A stretch of 64,000 nucleotides of DNA, from assembly GCF_032884065.1 (NCBI RefSeq), contig NC_088868.1, positions 8,194,963-8,258,962 on the forward strand, given 5' to 3'. Below the pieces are notes generated by a model. That model was given only the letters and a program-made list of their open reading frames with translations, was not told the origin of the DNA and did not search any database. Of this stretch, positions 44,504-56,840 are shown in pieces. The first letter of the stretch is position 1. The number at the start of each line of letters is the position of its first letter. The position numbers and the translations under genes are program-made. The DNA comes from Artemia franciscana (taxonomy: Eukaryota > Arthropoda > Branchiopoda > Anostraca > Artemiidae).

Positions 44504-46200
44504 TTCACAGGCAAAATATTAGTGAGTAATACTTGAGACCATATTAGTGCTTGGTACTATAAATGGGAACCAACTATATATTTTATTTACATTTAAGACT
44601 GTATGTGGAAATTACAGGATAAAAGAGCATTGTTTCATGGAGGAAAATGTATGTTTTATTTCGAGTTATTGAAAAACCTTTTCTTCTCATAAACTCAAAG
44701 TCAAAGGTGCCAACAAAATGTAGGAGAGAGGGCTCGAACTCCTCAGTCACCCATACAGTTCGTTGAAGGTTTAGCCACCCCCTCCTGACCGTCAATAAAA
44801 AAAATGCCAAATTCTGAATTCTTGAAAGAATTCTGAATAGGCTTACTCAGGGTTTCGATATAACGAGCGTCAGCCAGATTCAAAAGACCTGAAAATTTCG
44901 ACCCTGGTAGTTTTGAGTCTTTTTTTTAAGTATTGATTTCAGAAATTGACTGAAAAATTATTAGCTGTGACAAGTTTTGCGCGCTCAATAGCAATTTTAA
45001 CTGAAAAATATTAGATTGAAGAGGAGCAAGAACTTCTGATAAATACCCTTGAAACATAAAGAAGAAATGTTAAAGCCCGCCAGGAAATAAAACTACTTAC
45101 TCAGAATCAGCATTTGCTTTATAATAATCAAAAGCCTGATCTGAAATTTGAGAAATATTTAATGATACATCTTTATTCCTGATAAAGATTTATTCCTGAA
45201 TATTCCTGAGGGCAGCAAAAGGGCAACTTGCTTAGTAAATTTAAAGTGACAAGGACATCAAAATTATTATTTTTTGGCATGGACCCAGGGAATCTTTGGC
45301 TGCACTTGGACTCAACTTGGGTTCAAAATAAAATTCAACAAAAGATTTTCAAAGAAACAGAAACAGATAAATTAAATTTGTTGCAAGCAGAAATTAAGTA
45401 AAGAATTTAACTTGATTGTTTTTTTTTTTGCAATTTCTGTTCCTTTTGGATTTTGGTTAATGATAGTGGTTTCAACTTAAATTGGTATATGACTCTATGT
45501 CTTATAATCTTAAGAGTAAGGTAGCTCTCAACGATTCTTAGAATTCTTTCTTTTGTAGAAAAGAATATTTTATTTCTCTTCGTTTTTAATAATTGAATTT
45601 TTTATTTGATAATAAAAGAAACATGTGTAAATCTTTATGTGATTCATCTACTCAAAAATAAAACTGCGGTTTGGTATTTGTGTTATGGACAGAATTTGCC
45701 AACAAATATGAATAATAGTTGTATTAAAAAACTTTTGGATGGGTGGGTACGTGGAATATTATTCAAACAAACGGATTTCTATAACGGAGTTCTATAAGGC
45801 TGAAGTCTTCCTGACCGCCATCATGTTACACTCTTCAATATGAACAAATGTTAATCTACCATAAATTGAAAACACCGCGAAAATATCAATTTAATACCCT
45901 TACGCAGACCTGAGAAATTGAAGAGCCGCCCTTTTGACAACTTAAAAGAGCAGAGTTCCTATTGAATTAGTTCACCCCCATCGTGCCTTAACAGTTTCAA
46001 CTTAATAAACTTAGCCAATCCGTAGATATCGTAGATATACCCTTTTGACAATCTAGAAACATATAGCCTCTTATGATTTAGCTTTAAACCCTACTCAGCT
46101 TTCCCTGAAAGTTTTGGCTAAGTAACCTATTCCATTCTCACGATATTACATGTATGCCATTTTGATAACCCAGATAAGCTAAAACTCTTTTGATTTAGCT
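44504..46200. other. Gene B intron, no feature seen
   Basis: AT-rich intronic DNA. Short frames (44583-44810 minus, 45606-45797 plus) have no recognisable features. Confidence 0.4.
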
Positions 46201-46204
46201 CAAT

Positions 46205-46640
46205 CGATGTACCAGCAGTTGCAGTTCAATTCACAATCGCAGGGTAAATAGTAATAGTTACAAGTAGTTGCGCTCGCAAGAAGTCGCAATCACAAGTAGT
46301 CACAGCTCTTGTCACAAGGAGCTGCGGTCGCAAATAGTTGCAGTCAAAAGTAGTTTCAGTCACAAATAGTTGCCGCATTAATTAGTAATAGTGGTAGTCA
46401 CAATCGTTAGAAATCGCATCCATAAGTAGTTAAAGTCAGAAGTAGTTGCAGTCGCAAGTTATTGTTATTAGTCTCAAAAGCGTGGAGTCACTATCGAGGT
46501 CGCAAGTAGCAAAAGTCACAGTTGCAAATAGTTACAATCACAAGTAGACCCAGTCTCAAATACTCGTAGTCGTAATCAAAAGTAGTCACAGTCACATGTA
46601 GTCGCAGCTGGAAATAGTAGCAGTCTCAGTAAGAACTACT
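46205..46640 (+). repeat. Degenerate minisatellite, (CAAGTAGTYGCAGT)n-like
   Basis: More than 25 diverged units built from 'agtcacaagtagttgcagt': for example 'caagtagttgcgctcgcaagaagtcgca', 'caaatagttgcagtcaaaagtagtttcagt', 'caagtagtcacagctc', 'caaatagttacaatcacaagtag'. Unit length drifts around 12-18 bp with an underlying 6-bp beat. No reading frame is kept. Confidence 0.85.
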
Positions 46641-47170
46641 TTCATTCGTAAGCCTAAAAGGGAAAAAAAATATCCTTAAAGAGAATATTAAAAAATAAAA
46701 AAACTGTTTAAAAATAATTTTTCCACCAAGCGCAGTCTCAACTTTTGTTTTGTCATTTGTGACCATTTAATTTTACTTTTAATCTAAACATTTGTTTTTG
46801 TGTTTATAAAATGAAGCATAAATGTTACTGCCCCCTAAAAGCGGTTTAAACTTAGCAGTTTAAACTTGAGAAGCATCTGTTTTTTCAAATGTCAAATTTT
46901 TAGATTTGATTTGCAACAACAGCTTGATGAGCATTAGCTATATTACATAGAATTATTGATCCATAAAATGTATCTTATTAACCTATTCAGACCAAAAATC
47001 ATAGATTTTTGTTTTCCTAACTTTCCCCTCACATTTCGAATAATCATCGCATCACAATGGGGTAGCGTACGGTTGGGCAGCTACTTTTGACACACCTAAT
47101 CAATTAAACAGCCGGTTCACACATATTATTGATTCGTGACCCATAGCGTGACTCTACCACAAAGAAAGAA

Positions 47171-47799
47171 AACGATCAAAAATGGGGTTTTTAAAGGCCA
47201 AACGAGAATACTGAAAAAACACACAAAGCAAATATTTCGAGAGAACAACCGTCTCTCTTCTTCAGAGTGAGCAAAATGGTAATATTCAAGGAAAATTCCG
47301 AAGAAGAAACCATCAAAACAAACGTGGAAAGTCAAAGTGAAAAAAAAAATGAAAAAAAATAAAAGATAAACAAAATTCAATAAACGCCAAAAATTAAAAG
47401 AATTAAAACAAATACCTAACAAGTATAAAGCTTGTCATTCGCCAATATCCGTGGTTTGCACAAAATCCAAAAAAATAGAACTGTTTGGATTCGATTTTTT
47501 TGGATTTTGTGTAAATCGTGGATATTGCCGAATGACGTGCTTTATGGTTATTAGGTATTTGTTTTAATTCTTATAATTTTTGGCTTATTTTGAATTTTTT
47601 TATCTTTTAATTCTTTGTTTTTTCATTCTTTTTTTCACAGTGACTTTCCGCGTTTGTTTTGTTGGTTTTTTCTTCGGCATTTTTCTTGAATATACTATTT
47701 TGTTCGCACTGAAAAAGAGAGGCGTTTGTCCTCTCAAAATATTCACTTTGAGTATTATTTCGGTATTTTTATTTAGCCCTAAAAACCCCATTTTTGATC
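47171..47799. mobile_element. Foldback element FB3
   Basis: Third copy of the FB1/FB2 family, same arm sequences ('gatcaaaaatggggtttttaaaggccaaacgagaatactg' and the complementary 'ccctaaaaaccccatttttgatc'), turning near 47480. It is shorter (629 bp) because of deletions in both arms. It lies 186 bp from exon 2 of gene B, within its intron. Confidence 0.88.
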
Positions 47800-47984
47800 T
47801 TTTCTTTCTTTCTATTATGACAGGCCAATGTGGTTAAAGAAATTATCATAGACTTTACCTATCAGGTAATGTGTAATATAATGACCAAGAAAGTTGACAA
47901 GTCAAAATTAAATTTTCTCGGCCACATTTCAATGCATAAGAAAGCAAATAACATTTAAAATTCGGAATATGGTTGAAAACTAAC

Positions 47985-48149
47985 CTTTACAGTTGCTAAT
48001 ATTTAACTCCAGTTTAAGAAGGTTTAAGTCAGGATTAAGCTCTTGAGGTAGGCTACGGAAGACATACAGCAAAGTATCTTCGCGTTTGGGAGACAGAGTA
48101 GGATATCCAAATGATTCTTCAATTTTACTTGGATATATGTCTTCAGCTT
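47985..48149 (-). CDS. Zinc-finger gene B, exon 2 (acidic region)
   Basis: Minus strand: acceptor 'aaatttgtttag', donor AAAG|GTTAGT, 165 bp, phase 1 in and out. It encodes 'EAEDIYPSKIEESFGYP', 'LSPKREDTLLYVFRSLPQEL', 'NPDLNLLKLELNISNCK'. Exon 2 of gene C shares the core 'PKREDxxLxVFRxxPQEL' and the flanking introns, so both are paralogous. Donor phase fits the finger exon at 40900. A first coding exon further upstream was not found. Confidence 0.75.
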
Positions 48150-48800
48150 CTAAACAAATTTATATTAAATTGAATTTTAAAACTCTCAGGAAAAAGCTTC
48201 CTAGTATTTTTCAAGAATACGAGAAAGATTTTAACATGATTCCAAGACTTAAGTACAGCAACTTGAGAAAATACATTTGGAAGGAGTGGCAACTTATTTG
48301 AGTTAAACAATTGTCCACTTTACAATTCAAATATGACAGATAAGTGGTGGTCTATTCTAGTTTATAAATTTACTTCATCAGATTTGCTTACTCACACAGA
48401 CTATCTTCACTAAATTTTCAAGTAGCAGGTTCATGTTCATTTATAAACAATTCTTGTATATATGCCTGATGCACCCCCGGATACATGCCTGATACATTTA
48501 TCTAATTTTATAAAAAAGGATGTAGCCCCCCCCCCCAAATAAACACTGATACATACACGCAATCACACAATAATAATCATCAGAATTCCACCCCACTAAA
48601 TCAAATTCCTGCTCACAATCCTGATAATTATCATAGGCAACACAATAGCCACATAATCAACACTGCCTAAGTATAGAACATAGTCAACTCTATGCATCAT
48701 TTTCTTTTCACCAAGCCACTTCATATGAAAGAAGTTGCCACAAAACATTGGAGGAGGCTTATTCGATTCAAAATTAAAATTCTAGTCCATTTTAAGAGTC
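48150..48800. repeat. Duplicated upstream flank, B copy
   Basis: Aligns with 57838-58650: 'atttggaaggagtgg', 'caaatatgacagataagtggtg(g/a)(t/c)ctattctag.ttat', 'cttttcaccaagccact.c.tatgaaag.agttgcc'. This shows a segmental duplication covering exon 2 and at least 650 bp of flank. The 85-bp unit that is repeated four times in the C copy is present once here (48706-48790). Confidence 0.8.
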
Positions 48801-49001
48801 AGGAGTGATTAGAAAGCAACCCCCTTCCCACTCCCCTTTTTTATATCCCCTTTTCTCTTAAAGATGTCTGATCAAAAATGTTAATAGTTTTCAGTTCAGC
48901 ATAATTGAAAGGTCCAATAACTATGCCTATGGGTATGACATGACCCCACATCCAAGACCAAGGGATGCAAGTTCAGCAATTTACCTATTGTTATGGGTAA
49001 A

Positions 49002-50170
49002 TTACATATATTGAATTAGTTTTTTATTTATTATTACAGGTTTCAAGGCTCCATCACAAGAGATGATATGCTGCGAATCCAGGTATTTGTCTCGCTTTTT
49101 ACTTTTTAAGTATTTATTACACCTTAGCTTGAACGCCTCAAGAGGAGGATTTTCCGGTATTACTTTCGCTGTAAGGTCATTTGGCGACGGACTGTAAAGC
49201 GAAACTTTTCTTGAAGTATTCCTGGTGGGATGTACCCCGCACATTGGAGTCCTGCCGAGCTTTGCTTTGGCGAGTTTGTCTGAAAGACTTTATTCTGTCT
49301 GAAATGGTTTTCGAAACCTCCTCAGACGGAGAGCAATATATGTGTTTGTAGACAACCGACATTAACACCACATCAAAACAATCCTGGATTGACTGTAGAA
49401 GGATGGCATCAGAGTTTCAAGAAATCAAGGCAAAAAAATGATGTTTTGGATACATTGAAGAGGAGTAATGTGGTTAAATAGAGCCCCAGTAAAGAGGGGG
49501 GGGATGTGTACTACATGATTGATCTGATATATGACGTGAATAGTGTCAAAACAGACATGTCAGGGGGAGGCTTTTGTATCTAAGAATTACTCCTAGCTTC
49601 TGGGAGCAGTAGGATCTTGAATCTCCTGAGGTGTTCAACCCACGTGAGGTCCGGTGACTGTGGAACACCCTTGACAAGATATGAACCCCAAGAAGCCAAA
49701 GTGTGTCTACTGTTGTTAGTGCTTATCGTTTGAAAATGAAAAAAGGGTAATCCTTCACAGTCTATGCCTGCAGAATCAAGAGCTCTTTTATGTTTGATAC
49801 ACTCACACCTTATTTTCTTTTTCAAATCGACTGAAGCTCTCTATGGGAATTGCTAAAATCTGCTGGAATCGTAATGGAAATCTTTGTCGTCATTTCATCA
49901 CGAAAGTGGTGAGACTTTTTTACAAACCTATCCCCTCCATCATTTACAAAAAACAGCAAAAGATTCGGCCCAAGAATACTTCCCTGGGGTACTCCAGCTA
50001 AAGCAGGGCGTTCTTTTGAAATGGAGCCAACGAGAGCAAGACATATTGAACGTTGACGAAGGAACTCAACAAGTGCTTCAAATAGCAAATCATCAGTTCC
50101 ATATGTTTCTAGATTGGACAGAAGACCTTCGTGCCATACGCGATCAAAGGTTTTGCGATATCTAAGGGAA
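49002..50170 (-). pseudogene. LINE RT and C-terminal fragment
   Basis: Minus strand, from about 50165 downward: 'KTFDRVWHEGLLSNLETYG' (RT palm, first Asp region just upstream), 'RSICLALVGSISKERPALAG', 'GVPQGSILGPNLLLFFVND', then frameshifted remains ('SPDLTWVEHLRRF') and a C-terminal region 'SRKVSLYSPSPNDLTAKVIP', 'LEAFKLRCNKYL' ending at 49002. The YADD block is not intact. A family different from that at 39327. It lies upstream of gene B exon 2. Confidence 0.8.
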
Positions 50171-51889
50171 GAGGGCCTAATTTGCCTAATTTCACTCCTG
50201 TTAAGGATGGTTTATGCAGGTTTTTGCGCATGCCATAAGTACGTATGGTTGGTAATAGCCTAAAGAACCAGAATCAATTATGACAATTTCTCTGTTTGGT
50301 GTTCAATACCCCAAAGCACAAAATATGTGTGTGTTCAAACCCTAGGATCTTTTCATCTTTCTCTGAAAAATTATTCAGCTCCTTAAAAGAACCTGGCATA
50401 GACTGCTAAATCTATGTTCACGTGGGCCTATGCTTATTTTACCTCATAAATTATTTCTTTATCGTTTCTGAGACTCAATCATATACAGACATATACAGGG
50501 TATTTATTGCAAATTTGTAGCCATAGCGAACCCGAGTGCCAAACGGACACAAAAAAAGCCCAAGATAAACCCATTTCTTTTAAACAAAAAAGAACACAAT
50601 ACATGCAATTCGCCAACTACGGCACCTCAGTAGAACATTAAAATACATAGAATGCCAACCAATTTTTAGAAAATCACCAAATTAAATTTCGGTATTTCAC
50701 CAAATTTGGTGAAAAATAATTAAAATTGGCAATCCTGTCCCAAACATACTGTTAGCAAAATTCTACAGCCAACCCCAAAAAGCAGTAATTTTAGAACCTC
50801 ATACAGACCCTCTCCGTTTTCCTGTTCTAAACCAAGTTAAAAATCATTTTTCTTTTTAAAAAGTCACCTATTCGTCACTCTTCTGGCAATTTTCCAAAAA
50901 AGCAGTCCATATTACCGTTTTCGGTTCTATTTTCTGACCCACTGATCTTCCGAGCCCGAAAACAGGAAGATGGGACAGAAGTAGCATTTATTAATTCTTA
51001 TCTTTCTATCCCATTTTTCCAGAAAGCAGATAGTATGGACACGCTACCATGAGAAATTCATTTTTATAGTTTCTGTGGGATGATCCTACAGAAAAAGTCA
51101 CTGCAGTTTCGGTTGATTCTCGTTTCTCAACTTTTTTTGGCTAATTTGAGGAGTTTACAGCAAGCTAAAGCTTGGTCTTCATAATGCATAGAAATCAAGC
51201 CTTTGAAAGAGCGATGTTGAATGCGCATTTGAATTAGTTCAGAATCCCCCCATAGCATGCCCTAAAAGTTTTAACTTAATGCTCAAACAAACTAAGATAC
51301 AGTATTTTAAAGGAAGGATATCAAATCATAATCTTGCTTGACATTGTGGTAATTCGTTTGGAACTACGCCATGTTAAATGAAAATCTGAAATCTTTTTGA
51401 AGATTTTACTGTTCAATGTTAAACATAATTTGAAATGATATAATTGCTTTCGCTAAAGCGAGAATTACACTGTAGGCTTTAGAAATTTTATGGTTGCGGG
51501 AGAAAGAATGGGATTTAGAAGTCATAATCACGACCTAGATGCATATGATGTCTATTGATGCAACTCAATGTACCCCTCAACATCCCGGCATTGCCCCTAT
51601 ATACCCTTTGTCTTTTTGGACGGGTCCAAGATTCCCCCATCCAATGAGAAATCCTGCATACAAAAAATGGACTTAAACATCCTCTGAATCTTCCAACCAA
51701 AAAATCCTCAGTCGCTCCTTAGATATTGCTGACATTCCCTCTTGACAACCAGCATATACATAGCGTATTTCGACTGTGTTCGGCATTCCACTCAACCTTT
51801 TTATTAAGTTTCACCTTAATACCCTAAGCCTCTAGGGAGAACCAAGTTGAACATACCGCCTTTTCTCGATACAAAACTTATATGATAAG
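50171..51889. other. Intergenic, no gene seen
   Basis: No convincing frame, RNA or repeat. 50690-50720 and 50870-51010 are ordinary AT-rich sequence; small frames lack features. Confidence 0.35.
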
Positions 51890-52130
51890 AATAAACAACT
51901 TGCATAGCTTACATCTCTTGCCCAGGGGTCTGTAGAGGGTTATACCGATGCCAGAGGCATAGTTATTCGTATTTGACTTTTGGACTATAATGAACAAAAT
52001 GCCTATTTCACAATTTTGCTCGGATGTAACTGGGGAAATAGAGGGTGGCATAGGGGTTGGTTGTACTCCAATCGCTTTTGACTGTTGAATAGCATGCCAG
52101 AACTTAACATTCCCTATAAAGCGAGTAACT
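51890..52130 (+). repeat. R-A family, second-module copy
   Basis: 'gcttacatctcttgcccaggggtctgtagagggttat', 'tttggactataatgaacaaaatgcctatttca', 'gtactccaatcgcttttgact' parallel 1790-1990. Confidence 0.65.
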
Positions 52131-53192
52131 TCAAAGTTTATACAATTACCCATCATATATGAAGTGTGTGCGGGAATAGTAATAAGAATGTGATGAATTT
52201 GCAATAACAATTATTATAGGCAGCGCTAGATTGTTGCCTGTGATTTTTTATATCGCTTGTCTTCTGACCACATATTTTTTTGTGATGCTCGTTGCCCATA
52301 TCTTCTAACCGTAGGTTTCGTTGTGCTTTATTTCAGTCAGACTTTTTTCCAAGCATTTTTCTTTAGATTTACGAAATGGCCTTGTCCCTTTAGATGGTTC
52401 CCTTTGCTGAAAAAAAAAACTCCATTAGATTCTTAGATTCGATTTTATAGATTCACTTTGAATATAATAATAATTGTGCTGGGATTCTGTCCTATTGAAT
52501 CCTGGGCATCTTATTTTCCTGGTTGTTGTTTTTCCAACATCACATTATTTTCAACAATTGTATTTTTGCGTTTTCGGGCGGTCATAATACACAAAACGAT
52601 ATTTGATCGAGAACAATTACCAAAAAAACTTCTTTTATAGTTTCGCCCAAGTTATACATATTTATGTAAAACTAGATATTGTTATAAGTTCAAAACTATT
52701 TTTAAAAAAAATGGCGTTATTGATTTAAATAAATTCTGTCCGTATCTTAGAGGACCTTATTTTAGATTCAATCACCCCCAGGGGTAAAGACAATTTTTTC
52801 CGAATTCCTGACGTATTTTGATCGTTTTTTTTTTTCACGCCAAAAGTTGTTAGTGTGCCGATTATCAGAAGAATTAATTGAGACGTTTTCAAGAAAATGT
52901 ACATGCGAGCATACTTGCCTGTATAAAGAAAGAAAATTGACATTTTCAGAACCATGCTTTATTAAAAAACTGATTGGCTAAACAAAACACTAAATTTAAA
53001 GGAAGTTAGTTTTAGGTAAAATGACAAAACAAAATCGAAACTCAAATGCAGTTTTTATTGACTAGTTTGATACTTCTGTCAATAAGAATTTTCTCAGCCA
53101 GCTTTTGATTTTTATGACTCTTATTATATTGCATCAACACACCTTTCTTTTAAGAATCACGATCATTACACACACAACACTGTTTCAGAAAA
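52131..53192. other. Intergenic, no gene seen
   Basis: AT-rich; nothing recognised between the R-A copy and the decayed finger region. Confidence 0.35.
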
Positions 53193-53781
53193 TTAAAATA
53201 TACAAAAAAGTTTCTTATGCCTATCACACACAAAAGGCTTCCATCGACTGGGAGTTCTTTGGTGTATCGGTAATTCTGAACTAGAAGTTAAGTTTCGCAT
53301 ACTTGACACTAAAATATGTGTTTCCCCTAAAAGAGTGTGTGTTCTTTCGTGTTCAGATAAACAAGAACCAGAATTTTTTTTCTTATACCCGACACTCAAA
53401 TAGTTTCTTTTCATTGTGTGCTCTTCGATGCATACATAAATAAGAACTGGCGCAGAAACTTTTTTCACATTCTTGAAAGTGTGTATTCTCTTGTGTACCA
53501 ATAAATTTGAATAAGAAATGAAGCTTTTTTTCACCCATTTGACATTTGAATGACGTCCCTCCGGTGTGCCTACTTTGAAATATAAGTAAATAAAAGCTGA
53601 TAAAAAAGTTTATTTGACATACCTGACAATGAAATAGTCTTCTTCAGTGTGAAGTCTTTTCTGTTTCGATAAACTAGAATTGGAAATAAAGCTTTTTTCA
53701 CATATTTGTCATTTGAATAGCTTCTCTCGAAAGTCCCTTCTTTTTAGCATAAATAAATAAAAACTGATAGAAAGGTTTTAT
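53193..53781 (-). pseudogene. Decayed zinc-finger tail of gene C
   Basis: Minus strand, beyond the present stop. At least four finger-like repeats with stops and frameshifts: 'CEKSFISNSSLSKQKRLHTE', 'KKSFISYSNLLVHKRIHT', 'SCLSEHERTHT', 'SSSELPIHQRTPSRWKPFVC'. Many lack Cys or His ligands. This indicates that gene C once had about twice as many fingers and was shortened by a frameshift near 53800. Confidence 0.75.
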
Positions 53782-54464
53782 TCACAAAATATTTGGCACT
53801 CGAATAGTTTTTGTTTCTGTATGTATTCTTTGATGTGCAGATAAATTGGAACTAAAAGTGAAGCTTCTTTCACATACTTGACACTTGAATGGTTTTTCCC
53901 CAGTGTGCTTTCGTCTGTGTATAGATAAATGAGCCTTGGTATTAAATCTTATTTCACATACTTGACATTCAAATGGTTTCTCTCCAATGTGCGTTTTTTG
54001 ATGACGAGATAAATTACGACGAGTAGTAAAGGCTCTTTTACATACTTGACACTCAAATGGTTTGTCCCTAGCGTGCATTCTTTGATGAATAGATAAACCA
54101 AAACTGGTTGAAAAGCGTTTTTCACATAAGTGACACTTGAAGGGCTCCTCTCTAGTGTGACAATTTTTGTGATCTGATAAATTAGGAGTACAAGCCAAAG
54201 TTTTCTTATATACATCAAGCTCAAAAGGTTTCATCACAGTATCAAATTTTTTACGTGGCAACCTTTCCATCGTAAAACTAGGCTTCTGTTCAAACTCCTC
54301 GTTCCTTGTATCACTAACTTCGGCCAAGTGACCAAACTCAGTCACCAGCTCACTTTTGCTATCAAAATTCGTTTCCTGCTTAAGGTATACATTAGAACAA
54401 CCAGGTACAAATGATATTCTAGAAATTTGCTTGGATTTACAATCCTCTACTAACTTAGTGGTAT
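53782..54464 (-). CDS. Zinc-finger gene C, finger exon (four regular fingers)
   Basis: Minus strand, after acceptor 'tttattttttctag', entering in phase 1 from exon 2 at 57676. The leader of about 115 residues has acidic and basic patches ('SELVTEFGHLAEVSDTRNEE') and a dead finger without cysteines ('FELDVYKKTLACTPNLSDHK'). Four regular C2H2 fingers follow, joined by HTGEKPFECQVC-type linkers. Contact residues (-1,2,3,6): TFGI, TRNR, TAHI, FSNA. After finger four the frame runs into 'TETKTIRVPNIL' and stops at 53782, overlapping an AATAAA. The open frame upstream of 54464 is intron. Predicted nuclear DNA-binding protein; no KRAB or ZAD domain seen. Confidence 0.85.
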
Positions 54465-54779
54465 CTAGAAAAAATAAACAAGTAAAATTATAGCTATGCA
54501 ATTGTGAAGGGGGGAAGGGGGAATTGGATTGAAACAAGGAAAAACTTAAGTTGATAGAGGGATGCGATAATATATTATTCAGAATTAGACCCATTTTTAT
54601 ATGTACAGCTTTATAAGTAAAAATGTAGAATGATTTTTTGTTTAGATTAAGTATCCGATAGAGTCAATTGCTACCTGTGCAAGACTACCAGCAATGAATC
54701 TGACCAGAGCTCTGGAATTGTAAATTTGGCAATAATAGGCAACGCTATAGCGTTGCCTATTATAAAGACCCATATGGTT

Positions 54780-55400
54780 TCAGTGTTTTATTACTTTCCT
54801 TTTCAAAATCCCTTCATATGGAAGGCTTGGTCTTATAAACTCCGGAGGGAGCTCATTTGATGGAAAATCAGAAGTCCCAGTGCCTTTTTTAAGATTCAAA
54901 AGCGATGAGACGGCAACTATCACACCTATGTCTTTCTTCCACATCCGATAAATATTCTGAGATAGCCGTATTGTTAAAAATAGATCAAAGATCAGATACC
55001 AAAAACTCTGGGGTCATCAAAACACTCCAGAGCCGAGGGGCAGGTGTTGTAAGTTATGCCCTAAGAGCATATAAGGTTTTTATGGAAGGAGGGCTCGTGC
55101 AAACTTCAGAGGCAGTTCATTTGATTAGAAATTGTAAGTTCTAGTTCACTTTTTAAGAATCAAAAGTGATCGAAGGGAAACTAGCCTCCCCATGAACTCC
55201 CAAATACATCCGATCGAATTTTTATATAATCATTTTGTTCAAAATAGACTAAAGATCATATAACAAAAGGGTTGTAAGTGATGCCACGGTTGTATATGAT
55301 TTTTATGGATGCAGTGACCGTATAAACTTTGAAAGAGGCTAATTTGTCTTAAAATTGATTGTTCTTGTTCACTTTTCACAGTCAAAATTAAGATGAGAGG
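54780..55400 (+). repeat. R-A family, further diverged copies
   Basis: Three runs of the module: 'ggaaaatcagaagtcccagtgccttttttaagattcaaaagcgatgagacggcaact' (54860), 'tagaaattgtaagttctagttcactttttaagaatcaaaagtgatcgaagggaaact' (55125) and a fainter one near 55360. Each is followed by 'catccgat.aa..ttctgagatagcc'-like text. The plus frame at 54905-55144 is a by-product. Confidence 0.65.
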
Positions 55401-55869
55401 GCATGTTTGATTCTAGATTTCTCGAATACGCTGACTACTTGTGCACTAAGATTTATGAAAACAAGGTCACCACATGAAGATTGCATAAAACCAGCCTCGT
55501 CCACCCCCTAGCACAAAACCCAACCCCCTAATTTCCTCCAACTACCAGCACTTCCAAGTCGCAAATGAAATAGTATAAAGAATCACAACATAGGAACACC
55601 ACTGCTATATTTATTGCATCTCTTTTTCTCTTTTCATTCAATCACTATGCTCCAAGTATTTTCCAAATTATTGCAATTTTATTTACAGGCTGGTCGTATC
55701 AGATCATTAGCTGAACAGCTCTTTACAGGCTTCTTGTTAAGATTAAAAGAAAAATCACAATGACTTTAGTTAATTGTTATACTTTTAATAGTGTCTATTA
55801 TGCTTGCTAAACTTTAACTTGCATTTGAATGCAAATATTGTAAAACTTTTAAGTACGTAATAACATTTT
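55401..55869. other. Gene C intron, no feature seen
   Basis: No gene or repeat recognised between the R-A copies and the tandem array. Confidence 0.35.
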
Positions 55870-56460
55870 TTAAAGCATGAAAGCGTAGACACTGGTATAC
55901 TTAGAAAGGACAAAAATTAAAAAAGAAGGAAGCGGTCTTTCAGCGTGGTTACTACCATTTAAGGACTTGGAGAAGGAAAAACTAAAAAGACTTAAAAGCT
56001 GAAAAAATGGAACAAGTTGCAAATAAAGTGTTTGGTGAAAAAGCAAGTGCCAAATTTGATTTGTATCTGGTGCTATAAACAACTTTCTAAAATGCTGAGT
56101 AATACAGAATACGAGGGATGACAACGGAGCTGATTCTTTTTTTGTTAAAGAATGAAAGCGTAGGTGTTTGTTGGAAAAACAAATGCCAAATTTGATTTTT
56201 ATCTGGTGCTGTAAACAACTTTCTAAAAGGCTGAGCAGCACAGAATATGAGGGGTGACAACAAAGCTGATTGTTTTTTTTTTGTTTTTTTTTGGTGTTTG
56301 GTGAAAAAACAAGAGCCAAATTTGATTTTTATTTGCTGCTGTAAACAACTTTCTAAAACGCTGAGCAATACAGAATATGAGGGATGACAACAGAGCTGGT
56401 TCTTTTTTTTTGTTTAAGAATGAAAGCGTAGACATTGGTATACTTGAAACCTAACTTAAA
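55870..56460. repeat. Tandem array, about 130-136 bp period, 3 units
   Basis: 'aaacaactttctaaaa.gctgag.a..acagaata.gaggg.tgacaac' starts at 56077, 56213 and 56343. Each is preceded by 'gccaaatttgatttttat.tg.tgctgt'. The motif 'gaaagcgtagacattggtatactt' flanks the array at about 55878 and 56420. Overlapping minus-strand frames here are translations of the repeat and not genes. Within the intron of gene C. Confidence 0.85.
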
Positions 56461-56639
56461 AAAAAAGGTGCAAATTAGAATTGTGAATTCAATGGGCTTG
56501 TAGCTTAATTCTATATGATCGAAATGGAATGGATCCAGGTTTGCTAATGCATTGTATCCAGGTCTAATAGCCCTCCCGCCCTCCGAGCAAGGGTTAGAAT
56601 TATACAAGTAGTTCATTGTCAATACATAACATTTTGTGG

Positions 56640-56840
56640 AGGGGGCTGTCGTATTCACTTTAGAAGAGGGCTCATTTGATTTGAGATTGAAAGCTCTAGT
56701 TCTGTTTACAAGAATAAAAAGGGATCAAAGAGCAGCCAGCTCCTCCCCCTTTCCTCAAATGAATCAATTTTGAGATAGCCATTTGTTCAAAATATTCCAA
56801 AGGTCAAATAACTATTCTCCTGGGCTTGAAATCCCCCTCC
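56640..56840 (+). repeat. R-A family, short copy
   Basis: 'gctcatttgatttgagattgaaagctctagttctgtttacaagaataaaa.gggatcaaagagcagccagctcctcccc' and 'gatagccatttgttcaaaatattcc' repeat the R-A distal module. Confidence 0.65.

Noticed and set aside
54465-54594. N-terminal extension of the gene C finger frame
   Set aside because: A clear acceptor ('tttattttttctag') lies at its end and the phase matches exon 2, so the extension is intron read-through.
55870-56658. Overlapping minus-strand frames with repeated 'CSAQPFRKLFTA'-like text
   Set aside because: They are translations of a 130-136 bp tandem array in several frames, with no start or codon conservation.
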